Assembly: GCA_963663945.1 (NCBI GenBank)
Contig: OY760687.1
Coordinates: 3,162,001 to 3,226,000 of the forward strand
DNA length: 64,000 nt
Direction: 5' to 3'
Origin: Bin87 sp963663945
Lineage (GTDB): Bacteria; Chloroflexota; Dehalococcoidia; Lucifugimonadales; UBA3495
The number at the start of each line of letters is the position of its first letter. Position 1 is the stretch's first letter. Shown here in pieces: positions 16,398 to 25,684 of this stretch. The notes below the pieces were generated by a model. That model saw only the letters and a program-made list of their open reading frames with translations. It did no database searches and was not told where the DNA came from. The position numbers and the translations under genes are program-made.

Positions 16398-18290
16398 ATG
16401 GCAAGGATTCTAGGCATCGACCTCGGCACGACCAATTCGGTAGCTGCGGTGATCGAAGCCGGTGAGGCTGATGTGGTTGAGAGCGCCGAAGGAAGCCGCA
16501 TCACGCCCTCCGTGGTGGCGGTCAACGCGCGCAGCGGCGAACGGTACGTGGGGCAAACGGCCAAGCGACAGGCGGTCACCAACCCCGACAACACCATCTT
16601 CTCCGTGAAGCGCCTGATGGGGAGGCGTTTCAGCGACCCCGAGGTCCAGGACGCTTCCAAGCGCCTACCCTATACCATCGCCGCCGGCGACAACGGCGAT
16701 GCCCATGTGGAGATGGCTGGGCAGAACTACGCCCCACCGCAGATCTCCAGCATGATCCTGCAGAAGATCCGCCAGGACGCTGAGGCCAAGCTGGGCGAAC
16801 GGATCACGGAGGCCGTCATCACTGTGCCGGCCTACTTCAACGATTCCCAGCGTCAGGCCACGGTGGACGCCGGCAAGGTCGCCGGCCTGGACGTGAAGCG
16901 GATCATCAACGAACCCACCGCGGCCGCTCTGGCCTATGGCATCGACCGGCAACAGACCGACTCCAAGATCGCCGTGTTCGACCTGGGCGGCGGCACCTTC
17001 GACATCACCATCCTCGACCTCGGCGCCGGGGTGTTCGAAGTGTTGTCCACCAACGGGGACACGTACCTCGGCGGCGACGACTTCGACGAAGCCATTTTGA
17101 ACTGGCTGGTCACGGAGTTCCGCGCGGAAACCGGGATCGACCTTTCCCAGGATCGCATGGCCCTGCAACGCCTGCGTGATGCGGCCGAGCGCGCCAAGAT
17201 CGAGCTGTCCAGCACGCTGGAAACGGAAATCAACCTCCCGTTCATCACCGCCGACGCCAGCGGCCCGCAACATCTCGTCAAACCTCTCAGCCGCTCCCGC
17301 CTGGAGCAACTGGTGGGCAGCCTGATCGACCGCACCGAAGGGCCGTGCCGTCAGGCAATCTCCGACGCCGGCGTAAGCGCGGGCAGCATCAACGACGTCA
17401 TCCTGGTGGGCGGCATGACCCGCATGCCCTCGGTCCAGGCCAAGGTCCAGCAGATTTTCGGCAAGGAGCCTTCCCGCTCCGTCAATCCGGACGAGGCGGT
17501 GGCCCTCGGCGCGGCCATCCAGGCCGGGGTGCTGGGCGGCGACGTGGGCGACATCGTCCTGCTGGACGTCACCCCACTGACCCTCGGCATCGAAACCCTG
17601 GGCAACGTGACCACCGCGCTGATCCCGCGCAACACCACCATCCCGACCAAGAAGACCGAGACCTTCACCACCGCGGCCGACGGCCAGGGCAGCGTGGACA
17701 TCCACGTGCTCCAGGGTGAACGGCCCATGTCGGCCGACAACAAGACCATCGGCCGTTTCATGCTGGACGGCATCCTGCCGGCGCCGCGCGGCGTGCCGCA
17801 GATCGATGTCACCTTCGACATCGACTCCAACGGCATCCTGAGCGTGTCCGCCCAGGACAAGGGCACCGGCAAAGAGCAGCGCATCGTCATCCAGACCAGC
17901 AGCGGCCTGTCTGACGAGGACATCCAGCGCATGATGTCCGAGGCCGAGGCCAATGAGGAGAACGACCGGCAGCGTCGCGCCGAAATCGAGACCCGCAACC
18001 AGGCCGATAGCCTCGCCTACTCCGCGGAGCGGCTGCTGACCGAGAACGCCGAAACGTTGCCCGCTGACCTCAAGGCAGAGGCCGAGGGCAAGCTGGAGGC
18101 GTTGCGATCGGCCATTGCGGCCAACAACGTGGCCCAGATGCAGACGGCCATGAACGAGCTGAACGAGGCCCTGCAGCGCGTTGGCCAGGCGGTGTATTCC
18201 CAGCCCGGGCAAGGCGGGCCGGGCGCCGCTCCCGGTGGCGCGGAAAGCGGACCCGACGACACGGTGGAAGGTGAGTTCCGCGAAGTCTAA
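16398..18290 (+). CDS. dnaK: Chaperone protein DnaK (Hsp70)
   Basis: The 630-residue protein is a complete Hsp70. The ATPase domain starts with ILGIDLGTTNSV and contains NEPTAAALAYG, VFDLGGGTFDITILD and VILVGGMTRMP; the substrate domain has LLDVTPLTLGIETLG; a helical lid and a Gly/Pro-rich tail ending in EGEFREV close the chain. It refolds and holds client proteins in the cytoplasm with DnaJ and GrpE. A GAGGAG ribosome site precedes the ATG. dnaJ is not in this operon but 17 kb away in another HspR-associated operon. Confidence 0.97.
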   Translation: MARILGIDLGTTNSVAAVIEAGEADVVESAEGSRITPSVVAVNARSGERYVGQTAKRQAVTNPDNTIFSVKRLMGRRFSDPEVQDASKRLPYTIAAGDNGDAHVEMAGQNYAPPQISSMILQKIRQDAEAKLGERITEAVITVPAYFNDSQRQATVDAGKVAGLDVKRIINEPTAAALAYGIDRQQTDSKIAVFDLGGGTFDITILDLGAGVFEVLSTNGDTYLGGDDFDEAILNWLVTEFRAETGIDLSQDRMALQRLRDAAERAKIELSSTLETEINLPFITADASGPQHLVKPLSRSRLEQLVGSLIDRTEGPCRQAISDAGVSAGSINDVILVGGMTRMPSVQAKVQQIFGKEPSRSVNPDEAVALGAAIQAGVLGGDVGDIVLLDVTPLTLGIETLGNVTTALIPRNTTIPTKKTETFTTAADGQGSVDIHVLQGERPMSADNKTIGRFMLDGILPAPRGVPQIDVTFDIDSNGILSVSAQDKGTGKEQRIVIQTSSGLSDEDIQRMMSEAEANEENDRQRRAEIETRNQADSLAYSAERLLTENAETLPADLKAEAEGKLEALRSAIAANNVAQMQTAMNELNEALQRVGQAVYSQPGQGGPGAAPGGAESGPDDTVEGEFREV

Positions 18291-18309
18291 ACGTACCGGA
18301 CTTTCACAG

Positions 18310-18338
18310 GCGGGGACGAGCGCAATATTCGTCCCCGC
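18310..18338 (+). terminator. Terminator after dnaK
   Basis: GCGGGGACGA and TCGTCCCCGC form a ten-base-pair stem with a nine-base loop 20 bases after the dnaK stop. The T-run behind it is weak. Confidence 0.6.
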
Positions 18339-18521
18339 TTCGGTTCCGGGAAACCGATCGCCAACTACCCACGTATGTTGTAATATTCGAAGGGTGCCGT
18401 CATCGCTTTCGCCCAACCTGTTTTCGCAGGTTTGAACGCGGCCTCCAGCGAGGCGGAGGGCTTGCCAAACCGTGAATCCCTTGTAAACTAGGTCAACGCC
18501 GCATGAGAGTGCGGGCAGAAG

Positions 18522-18530
18522 TGCTATAAT
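18522..18530 (+). promoter_or_regulatory. Extended -10 promoter
   Basis: TGCTATAAT is a consensus extended -10 box. It overlaps the first in-frame ATG (18529) of the following gene, which shows that the start must be further downstream, at 18589. Confidence 0.6.
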
Positions 18531-18588
18531 GACGTTGAGCTCACCATCCGCCGCGGGTGCCGCCTCGCCGGACATTGGGAGAAGTGCA

Positions 18589-18921
18589 ATGAGCGCATCA
18601 CAAAGAGATAATACAGAAGTCACCGATCTCGATAACGAACAACCAGTGGTGAACGCCGCGCCAATAGGCGTGGATCAACAGGCAGGCCCTCAGGTAGAGG
18701 AATACGAAACCGACGCGATGACCCCGCTTCAGTCGCACTACTTGGAAACGCTGCGACAGCTGATCGTCGTGAAGAATGAATACCAGACGGCGCCCGAATA
18801 CGAAGGCTGGATGATGGACGCAATCAAGCGCTCGATATACTCCGCGCTCCGAGATTGCATGGAAGCCAACATTGGCGACGCGGCCAAAGAACTGCTGAAC
18901 CAGGAACACCAGGTCAACTAG
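18589..18921 (+). CDS. Small acidic protein of unknown function
   Basis: The 110-residue product has an acidic, polar N-terminal half and a helical C-terminal half (TPLQSHYLETLRQLIVVKNEYQTAPEYEGWMMDAIKRSIYSALRDCMEANIGDAAKELL). I do not recognise a family. It has every mark of a real gene: a consensus extended -10 promoter, a GGGAG ribosome site before the ATG at 18589, and a strong terminator behind the stop. An upstream ATG at 18529 lies inside the promoter and is rejected. It is transcribed on its own. Confidence 0.75.
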   Translation: MSASQRDNTEVTDLDNEQPVVNAAPIGVDQQAGPQVEEYETDAMTPLQSHYLETLRQLIVVKNEYQTAPEYEGWMMDAIKRSIYSALRDCMEANIGDAAKELLNQEHQVN

Positions 18922-18934
18922 CAACTGAGCTCTG

Positions 18935-18973
18935 AAAAAAGGGGCCGGGCAGGATGCTCCGGCCCCTTTTTTT
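18935..18973. terminator. Strong bidirectional terminator
   Basis: GGGGCCGG and CCGGCCCC pair around a ten-base loop, with six A before and seven T after the stem, so it can stop transcription from both sides. Confidence 0.9.
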
Positions 18974-19104
18974 GCGTTTGACGCGGCTCTGCAACTAACG
19001 CTCGGGGAGCGACCGTGCAGGGTTGCTTCTCCGGATTCGCCGGGGTTGTGGGATGATTGGGCCCGCGGTTTGCTCCAACCCGGGTTCCCAGGCCGCCCAG
19101 CCGT

Positions 19105-19135
19105 TTGACAGCGGTTTGAGTGCTTGTGCTATACT
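19105..19135 (+). promoter_or_regulatory. Promoter of the Leu-Cys-Leu tRNA cluster
   Basis: TTGACA at 19105-19110 and TATACT at 19130-19135, 19 bases apart, with TGC directly before the -10 box. The first tRNA begins at 19149. Confidence 0.65.
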
Positions 19136-19148
19136 CGCACATGCGCTA

Positions 19149-19235
19149 GCCGAGGTGGTGGAAATGGTAGACACGCGGTCTTGAGGGGGCCGTGGGCTTT
19201 CGCTCGTGTGGGTTCAAGTCCCGCCCTCGGCACCA
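19149..19235 (+). tRNA. tRNA-Leu (GAG)
   Basis: Acceptor arms GCCGAGG and CCTCGGC pair. The anticodon loop TTGAGGG gives anticodon GAG, and a long variable arm (GTGGGCTTTCGCTCGT region) marks a class II tRNA. CCA is encoded at 19233-19235. Confidence 0.93.
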
Positions 19236-19292
19236 TCACTGTCGCAATTGAGCGAAGGCGACTCTGATCAAGACAGCGCAGCGCAGACATGA

Positions 19293-19368
19293 GGCGACGT
19301 AGCCAAGTGGTTAAGGCGGAGGTCTGCAAAACCTCTATTCGGCGGTTCGAATCCGCCCGTCGCCTCCA
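19293..19368 (+). tRNA. tRNA-Cys (GCA)
   Basis: Acceptor arms GGCGACG and CGTCGCC pair. The anticodon stem GAGGT/ACCTC encloses CTGCAAA, anticodon GCA. The T loop is GGTTCGAATCC. CCA is encoded at 19366-19368. Confidence 0.94.
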
Positions 19369-19478
19369 CATCCTCAGTCACCCAATAACACTCATCACCT
19401 GAACGGCCCGCGAGGCCAGAGAGAACCGGCGCAGCGCATTGTCTTGACGACGCGTTGCGCGTTTTGGTTTTGAAACGT

Positions 19479-19565
19479 GCCGAGGTGGCGAAACGGCAGA
19501 CGCGGCGGACTTAAAATCCGCTACCTCCCGGAGGTGTGTGGGTTCGAGTCCCTCCCTCGGCACCA
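19479..19565 (+). tRNA. tRNA-Leu (UAA)
   Basis: Acceptor arms GCCGAGG and CCTCGGC pair. The anticodon stem GCGGA/TCCGC encloses CTTAAAA, anticodon TAA. A long variable arm (TACCTCCCGGAGGTG) is present and CCA is encoded at 19563-19565. It is the last gene before the decayed mobile region. Confidence 0.94.
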
Positions 19566-19936
19566 GTTTTCAATCGTACCGGAATCTAAGTTCAAACTGA
19601 GTACAAAAATGGCTTGGATCGCTCGCTGACCTGTCCTGATGTGGGACAATTGTGGGACAAACTCACAGGAGCCCGCCTTATCAGGCAGGTCAGTACTGCA
19701 CCAAACGCCGCAAAGCGCCATGATTCATATGCAACCCCGGGTGTGGGATGGCGGTCGTCATTTGGCCAGCACGCGAGGTTGAAGCATAGGCCGACGGTCC
19801 GTTAAATGCGGGCCGACGGCCCTTCGAATATCCGGGTTGTGGGACAACTTCGTCAGATGAGAGACGGGGGTGACGTGACCGGCTGCCGGACGTCGCATCG
19901 CAGCGTGTCGGCGGCCGGCGACCCGGTGCCTCGGCC
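19566..19936. other. Gene-free stretch behind tRNA-Leu
   Basis: No credible gene is seen. The motif TGTGGGACAA occurs three times (about 19640, 19651 and 19839), twice in tandem. Such short repeats next to a tRNA 3' end could be left over from an integrated element, but no att duplication of the tRNA end was found. Confidence 0.4.
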
Positions 19937-20143
19937 GTGGTGATCGGGGTCGTTGGCTGGAACGTCGCCCGGAAAGTCCAGACGGTTGCTGAGTTGCTGG
20001 ACATGGACGCCGACGTGGCGCTCCTGCAAGAGGCGGGCCGAGGTATCCTGGCCGAATTGGCCCACGCCGGCGGCGCTGTCGCGCTCAACGCGCAGCATCC
20101 CTGGGAACCATGGCCTAGAAATCTGGCCAGAAACCCCGGTTGA
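19937..20143 (+). pseudogene. N-terminal fragment of an endonuclease/exonuclease/phosphatase-fold protein
   Basis: The 68-residue open frame begins GVVGWNVARK, then LLDMDADVALLQEAG, the first metal-binding region of the DNase I-like (EEP) fold, where Asn in WN and Glu in QEAG are ligands. The later WEPWPRN stretch also occurs in the family. Full members are 250-300 residues long with His and Asp active-site motifs that are missing here, so this is a truncated remnant. It lies in the decayed region behind tRNA-Leu (UAA). Confidence 0.6.
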
Positions 20144-20157
20144 TAATGGTTGTGGAG

Positions 20158-20763
20158 TTAACCCTCGGTGGCTCGACCGAGCCAGTGCCCCATACCCTCA
20201 ATGAAGTCATCCCTGACCTGGCTGGATGCGCCGCAGAACTCCGCGATGAGCCGCTCTTTGAATTCTTGTGGGTCCTGGCCAACCGGCACCTCGTAGGTGT
20301 CGATGGGAACGCAGGCAACGGCCATGTCTTGGCCCTCGTTGAACTCACGGTTGACGGGCATCCCCAGAGGAGCGGCACTACTGGGCCAGGTGGCGTCCAC
20401 TACCATCGGGCCCCTGTCGGTTGCGAGCCTGATGTAGGTATGGACATCGGGAACCGGTTCGTGATCCACCAACGTACGTAACTCGAGCGGAAAGTGCCTG
20501 GTGTTGTCCCGCGTGAATAGATGTGTACACATGATGACCCGGGCTTCCAGGCCCAATTCGCCAAAGATTTGATGCAGGGCGTAATGCTTCCCGGAGCAGG
20601 TGCCCTGCCATTCCCGGATAATGGCTTCCGGTTGGCGGGAACTAGCCCGCCGGTAAGGCATATCCCTGACGAGAGCGAAACATGTGGCCGCAGTGAACCT
20701 TTCGTCATCAGCCAGTCTGCGCCGCCGACTCTCACGTTCCAGCAGGGTGAGCAGGTTTGTCAT
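20158..20763 (-). CDS. Transglutaminase-like superfamily protein
   Basis: The 201-residue protein has a transglutaminase/cysteine-protease-like core: Cys in QGTCSGKHYALHQIFGELGLEARVIM at the start of the core helix, His in VHTYIRL, and Asp in VVDATWP, in the normal Cys-His-Asp order. The enzyme could cleave or cross-link amide bonds; the substrate is unknown. There is no signal peptide. It stands in a region of pseudogenes and insertion sequences but is itself intact. No strong ribosome site is visible before the ATG at 20763. Confidence 0.72.
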   Translation of the reverse strand: MTNLLTLLERESRRRRLADDERFTAATCFALVRDMPYRRASSRQPEAIIREWQGTCSGKHYALHQIFGELGLEARVIMCTHLFTRDNTRHFPLELRTLVDHEPVPDVHTYIRLATDRGPMVVDATWPSSAAPLGMPVNREFNEGQDMAVACVPIDTYEVPVGQDPQEFKERLIAEFCGASSQVRDDFIEGMGHWLGRATEG

Positions 20764-20881
20764 CGCAAAACCTCAAGATACAGCGTGCCAATGGGCCGCA
20801 TTATAAATCGATCACCGCACTACGAAAATCCGAGATGACCAGATAATCTCCGACGGCCGAACGGCACCTCCGGTGAATGCT

Positions 20882-20906
20882 GTCCCCATACTGTCAGCAT
20901 GGGGAC
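20882..20906. repeat. Short hairpin in intergenic region
   Basis: GTCCCCAT and ATGGGGAC form a perfect eight-base-pair stem around a nine-base loop between the transglutaminase-like gene and the ISAs1 remnant. There is no T-run, so it may be a remnant insertion-sequence end. Confidence 0.4.
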
Positions 20907-20983
20907 GCCGGGCTTGTCTCGCGTCAATCAAATTCTCCGGTGAGGAACAGGGAGGCATTCCTGATTGTCGTTAATCACCACGG

Positions 20984-22073
20984 GTGGAACGCACCCGACG
21001 CCATAATCTGGTGGACAACCTGACCATCGCCATCTGTGCCACCATCTGCGGCGCCGATTCCGGGGTCCATATCGAGCTCTTCGGCAGGAGCAAGCTGCCC
21101 TGGTTTCAGAGTTTCCTGGAACCGCCTCACGGCATTCCGTCTCACGACACCATCGGCGCTGTCTCTGCCCGCCTCGACCCAGTGCAGTTGCAGAACTGCT
21201 TCTTGTCCTGGACCAAGCTATCGCTGAGTTGTTGCCCGGAGAGGTGGTGGCAATAGACGGCAAGACCGTGCGACGGTCCTATGACCGGGCGGGTAAGAAA
21301 GGGGCGATCCACATGGTCGGCGCCTGGGCCACCCAGCAGAGCCTGACCCTGGGCCAGGTCAAGACCGACAAGAAATCCAACGAGATCACCGCCATTCCCC
21401 AATTGCTGGAGTTGCTGGACCTGCATGGCTGCATCGTCACGATTGACGCCATGGGCCGCCAACGGGAGATCGCTCAGCAGATCCCAGCCGGCGGCGCCGA
21501 TTACGTGCTGGCGGTGAAGGAGAACCAGGGTCGACTGCATGAGGGCATTCAAGACCTGTTCGAGGGCGCCGAGGCATTGGGCTTTGACGAGACACCCCAT
21601 GACCACGCTGAGAATGGCCACGCTGAGACAGTGGACAAGGGACACGGGCGAGTGGAACGCCGGGAAATGCTGGGTCATCACCGATCAGGACTGCCTGGAT
21701 TATCTGGACCCTCAGGGGCAATGCCCCAACTGAAGGCCTCCGTCAGGGTGGTGGGCCATCGTCAAACGGCAGAAGGCGGTGCCAGTCAGCCCCGCTACTA
21801 CATCAGCAGCCTCTCGGCCTCAGCGGAACAACTGCTGGCCACCATCAGAAGCCACTGGAGCATCGAAAACTCGTTGACTGGACCCTGGACGTGTCCTTTC
21901 GGGAAGACCGGTGCTGAATCCGCAAGGACAATGGCCCTCAGAACATCAACACCCTGCGCCAGGTCGGACAGAACCTCCTGAAAAACGAGACAACCCTGAA
22001 AGTGGGCACCCAGGGCAAACGACTCAACGCCGGATGGGATGAGGACTATCTGCTCAAAGTCCTCCTCGAATAA
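20984..22073 (+). pseudogene. Broken ISAs1-family (IS4-like DDE) transposase
   Basis: Three frames are needed to read one transposase. Frame one (from about 20984) has RRHNLVDNLTIAICATICGAD and LEPPHGIPSHDTIGAVSARLD. Frame two (from about 21229) has GEVVAIDGKTVRRS, HMVGAWATQQ, EITAIPQLLELLDL and VTIDAMGRQREIAQQI. The third carries WVITDQDCLDYLD and the C-terminal NAGWDEDYLLKVLLE ending at TAA 22071-22073. A TGA at 21915-21917 stands where an Arg (CGA) is expected. Two frameshifts plus one nonsense codon make it inactive. N-terminal residues are also missing. The family assignment to ISAs1 is clear from these segments. Confidence 0.85.
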
Positions 22074-22126
22074 GACGCGATTGCCCTGGGCATGCAACGA
22101 TTGATTGCACTTCCGTCATCCCAGTC

Positions 22127-22483
22127 TCACGACTGAGAAAGCGAGGGGTTTCTAAAGCTCGGAAACAATGCCGTGTAACCGGCGCCACCACAAGACGGAC
22201 ATCGGAATGGCTCGCCTTCAGTAGCGAAGAACCAGTCGACGGCAGCCTCGCGGCAATGAGGACACTGGCCTTCCCAACGAGAGTACCCGTCCGACAGGCG
22301 TTTTACCCGTGTGAGGATCAGCGGACGGTCTCCCCCGTTTTGCCCGCGATGCGCATTAGGTTCTGCAGGCACCGGTGTGCCGCACGCGACACACGGGTCG
22401 TCCGGGTCCCATTCCGCGGTGTCCACCTGGCTGCCGCAATGAGGACACGGGAACCGCCAAATGGGGACGGGTAAGTCGGTCAT
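22127..22483 (-). CDS. Double zinc-ribbon protein of unknown function
   Basis: The 118-residue product has four CxxC pairs: CPHC and CVAC near the N-terminus, CPHC and CPSC near the C-terminus, giving two zinc ribbons joined by a short linker. The aromatic segment AVDWFFATEGEPFRC precedes the last pair. The ATG at 22483 is chosen because GAGGAG lies about ten bases upstream; the frame is open further to 22531 without such a site. It borders the ISAs1 remnant and may be part of the same mosaic region. No function is proposed. Confidence 0.55.
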   Translation of the reverse strand: MTDLPVPIWRFPCPHCGSQVDTAEWDPDDPCVACGTPVPAEPNAHRGQNGGDRPLILTRVKRLSDGYSRWEGQCPHCREAAVDWFFATEGEPFRCPSCGGAGYTALFPSFRNPSLSQS

Positions 22484-23222
22484 CAACTGCTGCTCCTCTT
22501 GACAGTCCTCGTCTGGTGGTGCGGACGCCAAGGGCTCGTTTGCCTGAGATGCGTCCCAGGACCGAGTTCAATCGATTGAAGAAGCGACGGTGGGCGCGAG
22601 GGCGTCCCCGGCTGCGGCGCTGGCCTTCGCCTGGCGTCGGTACCAGACCGGTCTTTTCGCTGGTGTGCGGGCACATCCATGTGTCCGGCATCTCAGATCA
22701 CACCTCAACTGTCTGCCACGACCAGTGCACTTTTCGACCGCATCCCGGGCACCGGAGGGAATCGGAACCCTTTTCGAACCTGTGGCGGTGACCGCAGCTG
22801 CCTTGATAGAGCCTTTCTCGCAGGCAATGTTGACCGGACGCGGGCATTACCAGCCTCAGCAACCGAGAGCGCGACGCCTGATCAGGTGCCCGTGGATTTG
22901 AACCAAATGCTGCCAATTAGGGCGATGGGATATCTGACCCCAAGCTCGCCAGTTCAGTGCATCGGAACTACGATCTTTCGGTAGGGCCAAGGCCGTCACG
23001 CGTTCGATGACTTGCGGCGTCGCGTTGAAGCCGACACCGTGTCGACAAACATCTCTCAGCAACCTGACCAGACGGGAACAGTTGACCGCCCATCCTCGAA
23101 ATGCCACCTCGTCCTCGCTCGCCGGATTGACTGAGCCCCACCTCGTGAAATGTTCGCGGGATGGTACAGCACGTCGTCTATGACGAGAATATTGTTCTGG
23201 TCTTCGACTATGTAAAATCTTG
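22484..23222. other. Region with no supported gene
   Basis: Several short overlapping frames exist on both strands, but none has a ribosome site or a recognisable fold over its length. One minus-strand frame (22698-22916) ends in a segment with Cys-Gly-His and CPGC pairs like a zinc ribbon and may be a remnant related to its zinc-ribbon neighbour. The rest looks like decayed sequence. Confidence 0.4.
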
Positions 23223-23228
23223 TATAAT
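23223..23228 (+). promoter_or_regulatory. -10 box of the hybrid sensor gene
   Basis: A consensus TATAAT lies 63 bases before the ATG at 23291, in an AT-rich patch. The -35 side is not convincing. It argues against the upstream in-frame start at 23234, which is only six bases away. Confidence 0.4.
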
Positions 23229-23290
23229 CCGACGTGCCGACGGCAAAATGGTGCCCATACACAGATGTGGGCGAGATCAAGGAGACGAGC

Positions 23291-25684
23291 ATGGTCCAGC
23301 CAGACCAACGGGACCATGAGATCGAGGCGCTTCAACAACGCCTGTCGCGACTGAGCGAAGCGAGCCTGCGCATCAATGAGAGCCTTGAATTCGACGTGGT
23401 GATGCAGGGCGTTCTGGATTCAGCCCGCTCCCTGACGGGTGCACGATACGGCGTGATGGCCCTCATTGATGAGGAGGGCCAGGTGCAGGACTTCCTGTCG
23501 TCGGGAATGACCGGGGCGGAAGCGGAACAGGTGTGGATGATTCCGGAGAGGTGGCAACTTTTCGAGTACCTGGGCCGTATCTCCGAGCCGCTGCGGATCC
23601 CGGACTTGGTGGGTCAGGCCAGATCAATGGGCCTTGCCGATTTCCGACCGCCCCTGCCGGTCGGGCAGGGGATCCCGTTTCTGGCGTCGCCGGTGTTCCA
23701 CCGCGGCCAGCGGGTGGGCAACATTTTCCTGGCCGACAAGGACGGCGGCGCAGAGTTCAGCCGCGCCGACGAAGAGGTCCTGCTGATGTTCGCATCCCAG
23801 GCGGCGCTGGTCATTACCAACGCCCGCACCTACCGGGACGAGCGGCAGGCCCGAAACGATCTGGAAACCCTGATCAACACCTCCCCGGTCGGCGTGGCCG
23901 TGTTCGACGCCCGGACGGGGGTGCCAGCGTCATTCAACCGCGAGGCGATGCGCATCGTGGACAGCCTACGTGAGCCTGAACAGTCGCACGAGGACCTGCT
24001 GGGCGTGTTGACCTGTGTGCGTGCGGATGGACGCGAACTCTCGCTCTTGAATTTTCCCATGCCCGAACTGCTAAGCGCGGGAGAAACCGTTCGAGCCGAG
24101 GAGATACTCCTGCGCGTTCCTGACGGTCGCAGCGTGAGCGTCCTCCTAAACGCAACACCAATTCACTCGGAGGACGGTGGGTTGACTTCATTCATCGTCA
24201 CCCTGCAGGACATGACTCCGCTGGAGGAGCTGGAAAGACTGCGGGCCGAGTTTCTCGCCATGGTGAGCCACGAACTCAGGACTCCGCTGGCGGCCGTCAA
24301 GGGTTCGATCACCACCCTGCTGGAATCCGCCGCCGAACTGGACCCGGCCGAGATGACGCAGTTCTTCCGCATCATTCGGGACCAGTCGGACCAGATGCGG
24401 TACCTGATCAGCGGCCTGCTGGACGTGGCTCGCATCGAGACGGGCACTCTTCCGGTTGACCCGGAGCCCTCGGACTTGGGGGCGCTGGTGGACGAGGCCC
24501 GAAGGAGGTTTATTAGCGGTGGTGGCACGGACCCTCTGCAGGTCGAGCTGGCGCCGGACCTGCCCCTGGTTATGGCCGACAGGCGGAGGATCGTCCAAGT
24601 ATTGGGCAACCTGCTGTCCAACGCGGCCGGGTACTCGGCCGATGGGTCGCCCATTGTGGTTACCGGCGTGCAGGAAGGTGTTAACGTGGCGGTCTCCGTC
24701 ACTGACGAGGGGCGGGGCATTCCCGCCGAGCAGATGCCGCAACTGTTTCGCAAGTTTTCCCGGGCCCAGGTCGCGGAAACGAGGTCCGGCATCGACGGGT
24801 CGGGCCTGGGGCTTGCCATCTGCAAGGGGATCGTTGAGGCCCATGGGGGTCGCATCTGGGCCGAGAGCGACGGCCTGGGCCTGGGGGCAAGGTTCACCTT
24901 TACGTTGCCGACTGTGGAGGAGACGGCAACGGCCGTCCCGGTTTCGCCCATCGCACGGTCTCGACGAGCGACCTCGGGTCAGGTCCGGGTGCTGGCCATT
25001 GACGACGACCCGCAGGCCTTGAGGTACATCCGCGACGTTCTCACCAAAGCCGGCTATGCGCCCATCGCCACTGGGGATCCCGCCGACGTGCCCCGTCTGA
25101 TGGAAGAGGAGAAACCTCACCTGGTGCTACTCGACCTCATGCTTCCCGGAACCGACGGCGTCTCCCTCATGAACGACATCCACCGGATCTCGGACGTGCC
25201 AGTGGTATTCCTGTCGGTGTACGGTCAGGACGAGGTCATCGCCAGAGCCTTCGACATGGGCGCGACCGACTACGTGGTCAAACCCTTCTCGCCGACGGAG
25301 CTGGGGGCGAGGATCAGGGCGGCCCTGCGGAAGCGGCTGGAGCCTTATCAGGGCGAGGCGTCAGGACCCTTCGCGGTGGAAGACTTGAGCATCGACTTCG
25401 CCGAGCGGCGAGTGTCGGTAGCAGGGGAACTGGTGAATTTGACCGCCACCGAGTATGCGGTGCTTTACGAGCTGGCGGTCAACGCGCCTCGTGTGCTGAC
25501 CCACAGTGTGTTGTTGCAGCGGGTGTGGGGGCCGGAGAGGGTCGGCGAAGCCTGGCTGGTCAGGGACGTGGTGAAACGGGTGCGCCAAAAGTTGGGCGAC
25601 CCCGCCGCCGGCCCCAGGTACATACTCACCGAACCGCGGGTCGGTTACCGCATGGCGAGCCCGGCTGCCAGAGGAAACGGATAG
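23291..25684 (+). CDS. One-chain two-component regulator: GAF-PAS-histidine kinase-receiver-winged helix
   Basis: The 797-residue protein joins a complete sensor kinase to a complete OmpR-type response regulator. In order it has a short coiled coil (5-30), a GAF domain (about 30-175), a PAS domain (about 190-310), a HisKA domain with the phosphorylated His327 in SHELRTPL, an ATPase domain (NLLSNA, DEGRGIP, GSGLGLAICKGIVEAHGG), a receiver with IDDD and phospho-acceptor Asp615 in LLDLMLPGTDG plus VKPF, and a C-terminal winged helix (LTATEYAVLYELA ... VWG ... RVGYRM). No membrane segment is present, so it senses a cytoplasmic or diffusible signal and acts directly on DNA. AAGGAG lies seven bases before the ATG at 23291. 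Targets are unknown; its neighbours are mobile-element debris. Confidence 0.92.
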   Translation: MVQPDQRDHEIEALQQRLSRLSEASLRINESLEFDVVMQGVLDSARSLTGARYGVMALIDEEGQVQDFLSSGMTGAEAEQVWMIPERWQLFEYLGRISEPLRIPDLVGQARSMGLADFRPPLPVGQGIPFLASPVFHRGQRVGNIFLADKDGGAEFSRADEEVLLMFASQAALVITNARTYRDERQARNDLETLINTSPVGVAVFDARTGVPASFNREAMRIVDSLREPEQSHEDLLGVLTCVRADGRELSLLNFPMPELLSAGETVRAEEILLRVPDGRSVSVLLNATPIHSEDGGLTSFIVTLQDMTPLEELERLRAEFLAMVSHELRTPLAAVKGSITTLLESAAELDPAEMTQFFRIIRDQSDQMRYLISGLLDVARIETGTLPVDPEPSDLGALVDEARRRFISGGGTDPLQVELAPDLPLVMADRRRIVQVLGNLLSNAAGYSADGSPIVVTGVQEGVNVAVSVTDEGRGIPAEQMPQLFRKFSRAQVAETRSGIDGSGLGLAICKGIVEAHGGRIWAESDGLGLGARFTFTLPTVEETATAVPVSPIARSRRATSGQVRVLAIDDDPQALRYIRDVLTKAGYAPIATGDPADVPRLMEEEKPHLVLLDLMLPGTDGVSLMNDIHRISDVPVVFLSVYGQDEVIARAFDMGATDYVVKPFSPTELGARIRAALRKRLEPYQGEASGPFAVEDLSIDFAERRVSVAGELVNLTATEYAVLYELAVNAPRVLTHSVLLQRVWGPERVGEAWLVRDVVKRVRQKLGDPAAGPRYILTEPRVGYRMASPAARGNG

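Noticed and set aside
16665..18623. 652-codon minus-strand frame opposite dnaK
   Set aside because: dnaK is unambiguous and the antisense product has no recognisable segment.
19612..19805. Possible phage integrase end behind tRNA-Leu
   Set aside because: The short frame has no tyrosine-recombinase motif. Only the location suggested it.
22856..23338. 160-codon minus-strand frame overlapping the hybrid regulator start
   Set aside because: No ribosome site and no recognisable fold. It overlaps the promoter and start of a clear gene.
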